Shown one piece after another: positions 10,127 through 21,199 of a stretch of 64,000 bases of DNA. A program made the translations under genes and the position numbers. The DNA lies in contig CM072801.1 of NCBI GenBank assembly GCA_037013495.1, positions 85,669,816 through 85,733,815 of the forward strand, in the 5' to 3' direction. The notes beneath the pieces are model-generated. The model did not search any database and was not told where the DNA came from. It saw only the letters and a list, made by a program, of their open reading frames with translations. Numbering within the stretch: position 1 is the stretch's first letter; each line of letters begins with the position of its first letter. The stretch comes from Hippophae tibetana (Eukaryota; Streptophyta; Magnoliopsida; Rosales; Elaeagnaceae).

Positions 10127-11690
10127 GAAACTTATCCAGTGATAATTTCTTCAACCTTGACCAAAACCCAAGAAAAGGAACTCATCAAAGTGCTTAAAAA
10201 GTTTAAGAAATCTATAGGATGGAGTATCAGGGGATATAAGAGGCATTAAGCATACAATGTGTATGCACAAGATCAACTTGGAGGATGGTGCTAAACCTGT
10301 ACGAGAGGCCCAAAGAAGACTAAACCCAAATATGCAAAAGGTAGTTAAAAAAGAAATTCTTAAATTATTAGAAGAAGGGATTATCTATCCTATTGTGGAT
10401 AGTAGGTAGGTTAGTCCAGTGCATGTGGTATCTAAGAAATCTGGGATAACAGTTGTTAAAAATGACAAAAGTGAATTAGTGCCCACTAGAATAATCACTG
10501 GATGGAGAATGTGTATAGATTTTAGGAAACTAAATTTATATACTAAAAAGGATCACTTTCCTCTTCCATTCATTGATCAAATGTTGGAAAGATTAGCTGG
10601 GCACGAATTTTACTATTTTTTAGATGGATTGTCTGGATATTATCAAGTACCCATAGCACCAGAAGATCAGGAAAAGACCACATTTACATGTCCTTTTGGG
10701 ACATTTGCTTTTCGTAGAATGCCATTTGGGTTATGCAATGCCCCTGCCACTTTCCAGAGATGCATGATATCTATTTTCTCAGACATGGTGGAAAAATTCA
10801 TTGAGATTTTCATGGACGATTTCTCTGTCTTTGGGAACTCATTTGATGATTGCTTACAAAAATTGACTTTGGTTTTAGAAAGATGCATTGAATGCAATCT
10901 CACCCTTAGTTGGGAGAAAAGTCATTTTATGGTTCAACAAGGGATAGTTTTAGGGCATATAATTTCAAACAAGGGTATTGAAGTTGATAAGGCAAAATTT
11001 GAATTGATATCCAAACTACCTCCTCCTACATCTGTGAAGGGGATAAGAAGCTTCTTAGGACATGTAGGATTTTACAGACGATTTATTAAAGATTTCTCTA
11101 AAATAAGTCGTCCCTTATGTAACTTGCTATCAAAAGATGTTTATTTTGATTTCGACAATGACTGCCTTATTTCCTTTAATACCTTGAAAGAGAAACTAAC
11201 ATCTACCCCTGTTATTATGGCACTAAACTGGTCTTTACCTTTTGAAATAATGTGTGATGCTTCTGATTATGCTATAGGAGCAGTCTTGGGACAAAGTGTG
11301 GATAAGCGTTTTCATGTCATCTACTATGCTAGCAAAACACTCAATGATACCCAAATGAATTATACCACCACTGAAAAGGAATTCTTGGCCATAGTGTTTT
11401 CTTTAGACAAATTTTGGTCTTATTTAGTAGGATCTAAAGTGATAGTGCATTCTGATCATGCTGCTTTAAGATACCTATTAAGTAAACCAAATGCCCAGCC
11501 AAGATTAATTAGGTAGGTCTTACTCTTACAAGAATTTGACATAGAAATCAAGGATAAGAAAGGCAGTGAAAACTTAGTAGCTGACCGTTTGTCTAGGTTG
11601 ATTTCTGACTTCAATTCTCTTAAAGATGAGAGTAATGGAGATATAGTTGAAACCTTTCCTGATGAATAGTTATTTTTCATATGTCCAAAC
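10127..11690 (+). pseudogene. Athila reverse transcriptase and RNase H
   Basis: RT with RMCIDFRKLN, the palm motif FMDDF at 10809-10823, and FGLCNAPATFQ; then the connection SFLGHVGFYRRFIKDFS and RNase H with CDASDYAIGAVLG, TTTEKEFLAIV and HSDHAALRYLL. A single frame covers 10419-11516. Defects: a one-base frameshift near 10225, TAG at 10407-10409 (relatives have Trp in WVSPVHVV), TAG at 11514-11516 (the copy on the minus strand near 29060 has TGG here), and TAG at 11667-11669 in DE*LFF, shared with that copy. The core catalytic residues visible are intact. Confidence 0.92.
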
Positions 11691-13004
11691 CCATGGTATG
11701 CTGATATTGTAAACTATCTTGCCACTGGTGTTTTGCGACCTAAAACTTCATATCAGGACAAGAAAAGGTTTTTTAAAACTATTAAGGACTATTTCTGGGA
11801 TGACCCTTATTTATACAAGATTGGTCAAGATCAAGTCATCCGGAGATGTATACCTGAAGAAGAACATAAGATCATTCTAACGTTTTGTCATGAACTTCAT
11901 TGTGGGGGTCATTTTGGTGGTGAAAAGATAGCCCGTAAGGTATTACAGTCTGGATTATTTTGGCCCACTCTTTTTAAAGATGCTCATATGTTTTGTGCAC
12001 AATGTGATAGATGTCAAAGAACAGGAAACATAAGCAAAAGAGATGAAATGCCTTTGACATCTAATTTAGTTGTTGAACTCTTTGATGTATGGGGGATTGA
12101 CTTTATGGGTCCTTTTCCCCCATCTAATGGTTTTCAATATATTTTGGTTGCTGTGGATTATGTATCCAAGTGGGTAGAAGCTATCCCCACCAAAACCAAT
12201 GATGCTAATGTTGTTGTGATATTCTTGAAAGATTTAATATTCAGCAGGTTCGGAACGCCTAGAGCTATAATAAGTGATGGAGGTAGCCATTTTTGTAACA
12301 AACTCTTTAATGGAGTACTAAACAAGTACAACATCACAAATAACGTAGCTACTCCATATCATCCTCAAACTTCTGGTTTAGTGGAAGTAAGTAATAGGCA
12401 AATTAAGGGAATATTGGAACGCACTGTGCGTCCTTCAAGGAAGGATTGGGAATTTAAGTTAAATGATGCCTTATAGGCATACCTCATCGCTTACAAAACA
12501 CCTATTGGGATGAGCCCTTACCGGTTAATCTTTGGGAAAGCGTGCCACCTTCCAGTTGAACTTGAACACAAGGCTTACTGGGCAATTAAAGAGTTAAACA
12601 TGGATTTAGATAAAGCAGGTGAAAAACGATTACTCCAGCTTCATGAGTTGGAAGAAATTAGGAATGAAGCCTATAAGAATGCCAAATTATACAAAGTGCG
12701 TACTAAGCGCTATCATGACAAGAGGCTAGTTCCTAAGAATCTTCACCCTGGAATGAAAGTTCTTTTATTTAACTCTCGTTTGAGATTGTTTCCAGGAAAG
12801 CTGAGATCAAGATGGGATGGACCATTCAAAATAGTTCAGGTGTTTGACCATGGAGTAGTAGAACTATTGGACTCCAAGACACAAAAAACGTTCAAAGTCA
12901 ATGGGCATCGTGTCAAGCCTTATTTAGAAGAACCAAACAATATTGCTGAAGTGGATTGCATTTGGCTGAGTAACCCAAAAAGTTACGTCTTGCTAAGACA
13001 TTAA
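11670..13004 (+). pseudogene. Athila integrase
   Basis: Zinc-binding HHCC part (HELHCGGH, then CAQCDRCQ at about 11996-12020). Catalytic core: first Asp in [10 protein letters not shown], second in ISDGGSHF, Glu in [15 protein letters not shown]-terminal GPF-type domain follows ([18 protein letters not shown], then [12 protein letters not shown]). One TAG at 12474-12476 (DAL*AY; relatives have Trp) divides the frame; the same codon is TAG in the minus-strand copy at 28142-28144. Apart from this stop, 11733-13004 is open. The last codons overlap hairpin 1 (12987-12999). Confidence 0.92.
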
Positions 13005-13017
13005 ACTAAGCGCTGGA

Positions 13018-13031
13018 TGGGAGGCCACCCA
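13018..13031 (+). other. Post-pol hairpin TGGGAGGCCACCCA
   Basis: Short inverted repeat (TGGG/CCCA arms) 14 bases after the integrase stop. It pairs with the upstream hairpin GTCTT-GCT-AAGAC (12987-12999). Equivalent sites are 7532-7545, 19084-19097, and on the minus strand 26416-26429, 31128-31141 and 50809-50822 (decayed). Confidence 0.7.
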
Positions 13032-14856
13032 TCATTTTAGGTAATTTTTTTTATTTGTTTTATTTACTTAATTTTATTGTTTATTTTAGTTTAATTATAT
13101 GTGAATAATTTTTAAATTGTTAAAACTAAAAATATTTGTTGAGATGTTAGAAGTTCACAGCGATCTGTCTGTATACACTTTAATGATGAATATGATGGAT
13201 GCACCTGCATTTCTTCATTACTACTTACACATTCTCAAGAAATAGGTAATCTTTCTTCTCTTTTCTCTTTAATTTGCAGTTGTTACATTGAGGACAATGT
13301 AAGTTCTAGGTTGGGGGTGGTGAAAAGTTACCATGCTTAATTAGAAAAAAAAATATTTATTTTCTCACAAAAATTTATCATTTCTTTAAATCAAATTTAA
13401 GTAAATAGTTAAGTCTTTTGTACTGTTAGATTAATTTTTGAAAACATATGATGAAATATTTTGTAATTATTTTTGATAATTAGTTAGTTTTTGTCATAAC
13501 TAGTATTTCTTGATAAAATGTGGAAATTATATTAAACCCAAAATCGGAGTTTATGAATTTCTTTTAGTGGAGACTACCCTTGTGAGATATAATTTGAGCA
13601 TAATTTCTTTTATTCAGAGTGAAATATATATTTTTTCTACTCCAAACAAATTTCTTATTTATTCAAATTTTAAGATGATCTTTATAGGTATTAGCATTGA
13701 ATGTATGAATTTTTTCTCATCTTAATAGAGTATCATATATTTTTTATTATTATTTTTGCTTAGATTAAATAATTTGAGTAGAAATTGATAGTATATGCTT
13801 ATATCTCATTTATGCATGACTACTACAAAAAAAAAAGACATATCTGGGGTTACCTAAACCAAGATCAAACAGAAAAGCCACAAAATTAACCACTCACCAA
13901 AATCCTAAAAAAATGTACAATCTGTACATGAGTTGACTCTCTAAAAAAATACATATATTGAAAAATATCTACAGAAAAAAAAGAGAGATAAAAAAAATAT
14001 ATATAGTATCATCCACATACTATGATCCACATTCCCTACAAAGTTGTGAGTACAGGCTAATTACAAAAGAAAGATATAGGAAGTAATTCCCTAAAAAGTC
14101 GTTGCAATTTCTTCATTTGTAAAAAGCATATATCTTGAAATTCTTTCTTAATGAGTTTGATTTATGCATGAAAATAATTTTTATATATGATATCTTTATA
14201 ATTTATACATTCGATTCCTTTCATGAGATCAATGTTAAAATAACACTTTGAGCCTTTATTCTTTATACATATGCAAACCTATTAGTTCATTTCTATACAT
14301 TAACTCTGTCGCATATAAATTAGTATGAGTGTTTGAATCCATAGGATTCAGTGTTTTGAGAGTATTGACTTGTGAGGAATAGAGTCGAAGCGAATTCTGA
14401 TTCATGACATTGAAATTGGGTGAAATTAAATTGATATATTTTTGACATAAAATATGAAAATGATTTTCGACTAATTATTATAATAAATCATGATTGTTTA
14501 AAGAGATTAAAATAACTTATGCTTGAGATTTTAATTATGATCTTAAAGAAGATTAAAAAGAATGAGACATTTTTATGATATGTTGTTTTCTTTTATTCTT
14601 AAATTAATTTTTTTTTGTAATTTTAGTTTTTAATTTGATTATTTTTATTGTTTCTTTTGATTTTAGTTCAATGTTTGTTTGTGGGTATCATTACTGAAAA
14701 CCCTCACGAGACTCAAAATCGTCCACTAGGGCAACCTAGGGGTTTAAAGCCTTGTTGCATAGGCTAAATGCAACCGTTTCAATCCACGAAAGTGATTTAG
14801 GATAGTTTAATTTTTAGTTTTTATCGCTTCTCTTGCTAAAGGACTAGAAAGAAGCT
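13032..14856 (+). other. 3' non-coding region of the dual-gag element
   Basis: About 1.8 kb AT-rich DNA without supported genes. It contains a perfect hairpin TTACATTG-AGGA-CAATGTAA (13283-13302), followed six bases later by a purine-rich tract AGGTTGGGGGTGG (13308-13320) that resembles a polypurine tract although the LTR is 1.5 kb away. The same order recurs in three other Athila-type elements in this window. The small reading frame at 13510-13725 has no recognisable domain and is probably chance. Confidence 0.55.
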
Positions 14857-14868
14857 GGTTGGGGATTG
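14857..14868 (+). other. Polypurine tract before 3' LTR
   Basis: GGTTGGGGATTG directly abuts the TGATGAG start of the 3' LTR; it is the expected plus-strand primer. The minus-strand copies have GTTGGGGGATA (24436-24446) and GGTTAGGGGTTA (34774-34785). Confidence 0.75.
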
Positions 14869-16805
14869 TGATGAGTGCTCAAAAAGCACTAAAATTACCA
14901 TGATTTTATGCACATTAATTGAATAAAAATATATATATTTATATGTTTTATCATATATTTATATAAATTTGTCTTTTTCGGAATCACGGGTATTTTTATT
15001 GTGTTTCAGGAATTTTGGCTTAAAAACGTAACTTAAAGACTCAAAGAGGAATACTGGAAGCAATACATCACAAATATATTAAAACATAAATGGAGAAAGG
15101 TAAAAAAATATGGAAAAATTAGACAAAATGGGTCAAAAAGGTCAAAAATGTCAAAAAGGAGAAAATCGCGCTGCCGTGCCGCCCAGCCGCGCGCGCAGCG
15201 CCCCACGTCCGCGCCAAGCCACGTGCGCCCAGTTCCAGATCCGCGCGCACCTGTGCGCGCCCAGCTACCCTCTGCGTGCACCGACGCCCATTTTGACATC
15301 ATGCTGACGTCATCAATGACCTCAGCAATTGCACTCCGTGTTTTCCCCATTTTTTTATATCATTTTTCACTCACTTTTTCTCTCCATCATCACCTATAAA
15401 TACTGCCCTTCCTTTCACTTCTAAACACACCTCAAAACCATTCTTCTCTTCTCTTTCTTTCTCTCATTCCTTAGTTTTTAAGCTTTTCTTAGTTTTTAAG
15501 CTTTTATTAGTTTCTTTCTTAGTTTTTAGTTAAATTCTCTTAGTTTTAGAGTTCTTCTCTTTTTGAGAAGAACTAGTTATGTTTTTGTAATTTATTAGCT
15601 TTTTGATTCAATAAATGGGAGTGCAAATTCCGCTTGGAGGTTTTCCAGCAACGGGAATAGCATCGAAGTTCTATAAGGATTTTATTTTCTTTACACTTAT
15701 TTTTTATGCTTATTCTTACATGTTATATTTAATTTGTTTGTGATTAAATTAAACTCTGCTGGCTGTTTGTAAACATGATATAATAATAATGTTGTTATGC
15801 TTGCGAAATATTAAATAGGTGAAAATTTCTAAAATGAATTGATTTTATTTTTATTTAAGATTTTATATTAAGAATGTTAGAGAGAAATATATTATTTTTC
15901 ATTACAAACTTAAATCTGAAAATTAGATTTTAAGGTTTGGTTATCTGGTCTAATTAGAGTAGTGCTCTTTTATTTGTTGGTACAATCGCCTGGTAGTTAG
16001 AGTGAAACTCTATTTCAAAAGTTTTTATAAGAATTATTATGTGAAAATGTATTGACAACATGTTTTCAGTAGTGGTTTTAAAACTTGAAAGTTAGTACTT
16101 GGATAATTAAATTCTTATGTTTAATTTAGACACCTTGAATAAAGTTTAAACTATCTAACCCCACCAAAGGTGGCATTTAAATGGTTCATTTTCAATATCT
16201 GAGAAAAAGGAATTAATTTAATTAACCAAATTAGTTATCAACCCCACCCATAGGTGTTAATTGATTTGTTTAGTTAACAAATAATATCTAACCCCACCAA
16301 AGGTGGTATTCATATAAAAAGAGAGAATCAATAAAATATCAATTTATATCTTTAATAACCTAGATAATATGAGCAAGCATAATTAATTTAGTTATTATAT
16401 CCATAAATACTCAACTATTATAAATGATAAAATTTGCATAAATATTTATTGAATCTGTATATATGTTTATTTTTATGTTATTAGATTATATTTATTGAAT
16501 CTGTATCTATGTTTATTTTTATGTTATTAGATTATATTTATTGAATCTGTATCTGTATCTATGTTTATTTTTATGTTATTAGATTAGAAACACAAAAACC
16601 AAACTATCGTGACAGGATGTTTAGGATTTAATTTCATTTTTAAAAGTTTGAATAATAAATTAAAAATCACATACATTCCTTCCTTAGATCGACCTTGGGA
16701 GTATACTTATCATTTTATTTGAAATGATTCATGCACTTGCGAGAGTTTTATAAATATAAAACCAAAGTATTGGCAAGAATCGGCGATGCCGGTTTTCGCT
16801 CATCA
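14869..16805 (+). repeat. 3' LTR of the dual-gag element (family A)
   Basis: Partner of 3220-5258, TGATGAG to CTCATCA. It has a shorter GC-rich block (about 15165-15295), the palindrome TGACGTCA at 15305-15312, a TATA box at 15395-15402, the three CCACC palindromes (about 16157-16310), and three minisatellite units (16443-16586) against two in the 5' LTR. It is followed by the CCTAC duplication and the outer element's gag. Confidence 0.95.
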
Positions 16806-17950
16806 CCTACCAACAACACGAAGGAGAATCTCTATATGAAACATGGGAAAGATTCAAGGAATTGCTAAGAAAGTGTCATCATCATGGTATTCCTTCTTGG
16901 ATACAAATGGAGACATTTTACAATGGTCTCAATGCTCAAACAAGAACTATTGTTGATGCGTCTACTAATGGAGCTTTGTTAACCAAATCTTACAATCAAG
17001 CTTATGATTTACTTGAGAAAATGGCTAGAAATAATTATCAATGGCCAGTGGACCGAATGATAGCCATAAGAAGAGTAGCCGGAGTGCATGAGGTAAATGA
17101 TATCACTGTACTTACAACTTAAGTTTCATCTTTGGTTAATCTTTTGAAGGCTTAAAACTCACCAACGAGTATAAACCAGGTCCAAAATTCAATAGTATCA
17201 TATGTGTTTTGTGGAAGAGCTCATTTATTTGATAATTGTTCAAATAATCCTAAATTCATATGCTATGTGGGTAATATGAATTGAAACAACAATCCATACT
17301 CAAACACATATAACCCAGGATGAATACAACATTCAAATTTCTCTTGGAGTAATAAGAACAGTCAAGGTGGTAATCAATTCAACCATCAATCATGTCCACC
17401 ACCTAGTTTTCAACAGCCACAAAAATCACAAGCCCAAGAAAAGAATCCACCTGCCGAGGACAATACAAATACCTTAATGGGGATGATGAAAGACTTCACC
17501 CAATCATTTAATACCAACGTGTCCACTCAAGAGGCTTCAATTCAAAATTTGGAGAACCAGATAGGGCAACTTGCTCAGGCCATAAGCCAAAGTTCTCAAG
17601 GTAACCTTCCAAGTGACACAATTATAAACCCAAGAAGAGAAGGGAAGGACTATTGAAGTTCTATAGCCTTAAGGAGTGGTAAAACTCTAGAGGGAGATGA
17701 GACTCAAAAGGATAAGAAGGAATATGAGACTAAGGAGGAACCGAAAACTAAAAAGGATGAAAAGGAAGTAAAGGATAAAAAGATTAATGGAAAGGAAATA
17801 ATTCAGCGAAAAAAGAGCAACCTCTACAAACCCACTATTCTTTTTCCTCAAAGGCTAAAAAAGCAAAATGCAGATACACAATTTTCAAATTTTTTAGAAG
17901 TCTTCAAGAAGCTGCACATAAATATCCCATTTATAGAGGCACTTGAACAA
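16806..17950 (+). pseudogene. Athila gag, C-terminal part of the outer element
   Basis: Continues the gag cut at 3219. Readings include GESLYETWERFKELLRKC, METFYNGLNAQTRTIVDAS, NQAYDLLEKMARNNYQWP and VAGVHEV. A zinc-knuckle relic (FCGRAHLFDNC) lies at about 17205-17240 and NLENQIGQLAQAIS at about 17550. LRSGKTLEGDET at about 17675-17700 and a lysine/glutamate-rich linker precede the protease. The longest open piece is 16862-17122. Stops after TT at 17122 and near 17650 break it. Motifs match Athila gag closely. Confidence 0.85.
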
Positions 17951-18809
17951 ATGGCATCTTATGCCAAATTCATGAATGATATACTATCAAAGAAAATGAG
18001 GGTTGGAGATCATGAAATAATAACCTTGATTGAAGGTTGTAGTGCCATTCTTGATAGAAAACTACCACAAAAGCTGAAAGATCTAGGTAATTTTGACATC
18101 CCTTGCACTATTGGGAACATTCGTTTTGGAAAGGCACTATGTGATTTAGTTTCTAGCATTAACCTCATGCCATTATTAGTCTTCCAAATATTAGGGGTTG
18201 GTAAAGCCCACTTTAGTAACATTACAAATGATAGAAAGATCAATTAAGAAACCTCGGGGTGTGGTAGAAGATTTGCTAATAAAAATGGAAAAATTCATCT
18301 TTCTAGCAGACTTCATTATGCTAGACATAGAAGAGGACCGTGACATTCCTATCATACTCGGTCGTCCATTCTTAGCAATCGAAAGAGCACTCATTGATGT
18401 ACAAAAAGGTGAACTTACAATGAGAGTGCAAGATGAACAAGTAATATTTAAAGTTTTTAAAGAATTTGAAGCCCCTGATATTGATCATGCTAATGAATGT
18501 TTAAGGATAAATATTACTGATTGTGGGAATAGCTTGAAAGAATCTATTGAGTCACCCACACTTAAGACTGTTACACGTGATGCTATGAACAAGGACATAA
18601 ACTCACCAGAAAACAACTCTACCTATTATAACTTTGAAAGTATGGCATCGAAGGTGGACATTGTAGATTGTGTGAGCTTTTTGGAGGATGCGTATCTCAT
18701 GTATGTATCAAAGGAGATTATGGAAAATTTTGAGATAGGATCTAAACTCAAACCTTTAATTGGAGAGCCACCAATTTTAGACCCCACATTTTTACCCTCA
18801 TATCCCTAG
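17951..18809 (+). pseudogene. Athila protease region of the outer element
   Basis: Open pieces at 17951-18247 and 18198-18809 overlap in different frames, so one frameshift lies near 18200. DIPCTIGNIRFGKALCDLVSSINLMP holds the protease site, but the expected DLGAS reads DLVSS (about 18143-18157), which would remove the glycine of the active-site triad. IKKPRGVVEDLLIKMEKFIF, PIILGRPFLA and IDVQKGELTMRVQDEQ follow. It ends at a stop before 18810. RT does not follow; the next recognisable sequence is the integrase tail. Confidence 0.85.
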
Positions 18810-19040
18810 TCAAGTATGAAAGTGAAAAAGCTATTAGAAATACATAAATTGGATGAGTTACGATGGAGCGCTTATAAGAATGCCAAAAAGTTCAAAAAGA
18901 AAAGAAAATTTTAGCTTGAGAAGAGAATGGAGCACCATTTTTTCTTTCTAGGACATAAAGTATTATTGAACAAGTCAAGACTCAAACTGTTTCCGTGCAA
19001 ACTCAAAAGTAAATGGACACAAAGGGACATGCCTTAGGAC
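18810..19040 (+). pseudogene. Integrase C-terminal scrap (pol internally deleted)
   Basis: Readings HKLDELRWSAYKNAKKFKKK and RLKLFPCKLKSKW correspond to the integrase tail of Athila (compare [16 protein letters not shown] and [13 protein letters not shown] at about 12640-12830). All of RT, RNase H and the integrase core, roughly 2.5 kb in the intact order, is missing between protease and this point. Stops occur in every frame. Confidence 0.75.
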
Positions 19041-20538
19041 TTGATATGATCTTCTAGTTAAGGGCTTTAAACCTGATGCTAGTTGGGAGGCAACCCAATG
19101 TTATTTTACTTATATTTTCATTGTTTGTTTTTTGTAGGTGAATAAATGTGGAGAGTAATGGTGCAACAAGCATTTCAACAACAGATGTGGTGTGTCAAGA
19201 CTAAGGGAGTTTTCTCTCCTTTTACCTTTTCATATTTATATGTGCACATTAAGGGCAATGTGTAATTTAAGTTTGGGGGAGGGAACTTCATTCTCTACAT
19301 TAGTAATTAGTATGCACTTTAAATTTTTAGGGAATTTGTTTTTATTTTTAGGTTGTTTTTAATCTTGATTTTGGTAGAAATTGATAAATATAAGGAAACT
19401 AAATGCATACATGCTTGATATGAAACATATGAACTCAATGATAAAAAATGGTTGTCATGACTAGGATAAGGAATGTAACATATTTGTTAAGATATTTACA
19501 TTAATCATGTGATATGCTTGCTAGTTTTGATTTGATTCATTCAATTTTTTATACACATGTTCATGATTGATTTTGGTGTTATTATTGAGAAAAAATTGTA
19601 GTGAGTTATACGAGTTGATGAGATCTACCAAGTTTTAGAATCTATTTGATCATCCCTTGAGGCGAAATCCTAAATAGTATTTAGCAAGGGAAATGATTTA
19701 GGCCTTATTTGGATCGATTGAGCCTTTCAAGCTAACCATTGTTAATATCTTTAGTCACCAATTTAAGCGTAACAAAGAACCTTTCATATCTATAATCCAC
19801 ATTTAATGTCTAACTAATAAGTATTACCTTTTACCTTGCACCTTTAGCTTGTATGAAAAGAAAAAAAAATTGCAATCATGTGTTATGCTTTAGAGTAAGG
19901 TGAAATGTAATGCACCCTATAAAAAACAAGAAGCAAAACTCATAAGTGAAGTTACAAAAAAAAAGGAGAAAAGATATGTGGAATAAGATAATATGAAAAG
20001 ATTGACAAAAAAAAGGGTGCACCAAAATATCAAGTAAAATCTCAATTGTAGTTAAAAAGTGCATGATGAGCAAAAAAGAGTAAAAACAAAAAGCTAAAGT
20101 GTGGAAAAACCCTAAAATTTCTTCATTTATCGACCCCCCACCTAAGCCTTACATTACAACCATGTAAAGTCCTTATTGATCTTAAGTTAAGTGAATATTT
20201 ATATTAGTGGATATGGATGTGAAAAATAGATTTATGAGACTTATTCTAAGATTGAATTGATTAGCATGCTCATATAGGTTGATTTCATGAGTGCATTGGA
20301 TGATATCATGTGCAACACACACACACGAATCAATTTGTCAAAAATCTTGCATATCCTTGTATTGATGGAATGTTGGTTGATGAATATGTGAACCTTTTTA
20401 TCATAGAATTGTATGACTTTTGATAGGGATAGTTTTTGTGAAATATGCATGTACTAATAGTAATATATTTATGAATGTACTACCCAATTTATTTTATTTA
20501 GTTATACTTGGTTTTACCTAAGGATAAGCAAAGAGTTA
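19041..20538 (+). other. 3' non-coding region of the outer Athila element
   Basis: Contains the post-pol hairpin TGGGAGGCAACCCA (19084-19097), the hairpin CACATT-AAGGGC-AATGTG (19245-19262) and an internal purine tract AAGTTTGGGGGAGGGAA (19269-19285). The rest is AT-rich without supported genes; the reading frames at 19876-20073 and 20241-20450 on the minus strand have no known motifs. A short CA run is at about 20312-20324. Confidence 0.55.
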
Positions 20539-20550
20539 AGTTTGGGGGTG
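20539..20550 (+). other. Polypurine tract of the outer Athila element
   Basis: AGTTTGGGGGTG abuts TGATGACTC, the LTR start. It is a typical Athila/Tat plus-strand primer and resembles the tract at 19269-19285 almost exactly. Confidence 0.8.
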
Positions 20551-21199
20551 TGATGACTCTAAAAAAATAGTCATTAGCACACTTTTTTACTTAATATTTA
20601 CTTATTTTATATAATAAATAGTATTTTTATGGCAAAAAAAATTAAAATATAAATTTTTTAGTGAAAAGGATGAAAATATAATTTTTGGACTTTTTGAGAT
20701 TTTTCTAGAATTTTTATGGATTTCTTATGAATTTTTAATGTAGGACCAATCAAAAGCTACCATGTGGCATGCCATGTAAGTAGAGGAGCTGACTAGCTAA
20801 GCCACACTAATTCCACGCAAGCATGGAGAGCGAATCACGTTGATTTGCGTATGAGGAGGACGAAACACCCACCATGTGTCAGCACAACATTTAATCCAAG
20901 TTAAAAAAATCAGTCAACATGTCATGCCATGTGTCATTACGCCATTGCTTCATGTGTTCCACCTATGTGCCATGCCATCCGTTTCTTCAAATCATGTGGT
21001 TCCATATGTCGCTAACTTAGCAAGTGTTGACTCTGACTGGTCTCCCCTGCCACACGTCGCTCCCTGATTTACCTAGTGAATTTTCCCTACCATGTGTCAT
21101 ATTGTGATTGGCTAGAACTGTCAATTTTGCCTGTTTTGATCGTAGCCCTTGATTTGAAGCTGATTTGACGATCCATATTGCACTTGAGCTTTATTTAAG
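20551..21199 (+). repeat. 3' LTR of the outer Athila element, truncated after the TATA motif
   Basis: Matches 964 to about 1541 of the 5' LTR and then stops: TATTTAAG (21192-21199) is followed directly by the minus-strand Tekay-like pol. The R and U5 parts, about 940 bp in the 5' LTR, are absent. The minus-strand continuation on both sides (963 and 21200) is the same target ORF, so the loss happened inside the element. TAAG is shared between LTR and flank, suggesting a microhomology-mediated deletion. Confidence 0.8.

Larger units (their letters stand above)
3220..16805 (+). mobile_element. Athila-type LTR retrotransposon with two tandem gag genes (subfamily A)
   Basis: The most complete element here, 13.6 kb. 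Order: 5' LTR 3220-5258, primer site 5265-5282, structured leader, gag1 6098-7420, hairpin spacer, gag2 7824-9408, protease about 9409-10126, RT/RNase H about 10127-11690, integrase about 11670-13004, 3' non-coding region, polypurine tract 14857-14868, 3' LTR 14869-16805. The target duplication CCTAC is perfect (3215-3219 and 16806-16810), and the flanks join the two halves of the outer gag. RT carries FMDDF, typical of Athila. Coding regions hold several stops, many of them TAG where relatives have Trp or Gln, plus frameshifts, so the copy is not autonomous now. Confidence 0.93.
964..21199 (+). mobile_element. Athila-lineage LTR retrotransposon, split by a nested element and missing most of pol
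   Basis: Plus-strand element with a 5' LTR (964-2484), primer binding site (2490-2507), gag (2650-3219 continuing at 16806), protease (to about 18809), a scrap of the integrase C-terminus (18810-19040), a long 3' non-coding region, a polypurine tract (20539-20550) and a truncated 3' LTR (20551-21199). RT, RNase H and most of integrase are absent. The outer flanks are both Tekay-like pol on the minus strand; TAAG occurs at both ends (960-963 and 21196-21199), a possible target duplication or microhomology. The 3220-16805 element sits inside gag. The lineage call follows gag and protease motifs plus the Asp-type primer site. Confidence 0.85.

Noticed and set aside
13510..13725. Small plus-strand ORF (71 codons) as an env-like gene after integrase
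   Set aside because: No signal peptide plus anchor arrangement, no counterpart frame in the subfamily B 3' region, and composition like the surrounding AT-rich DNA.
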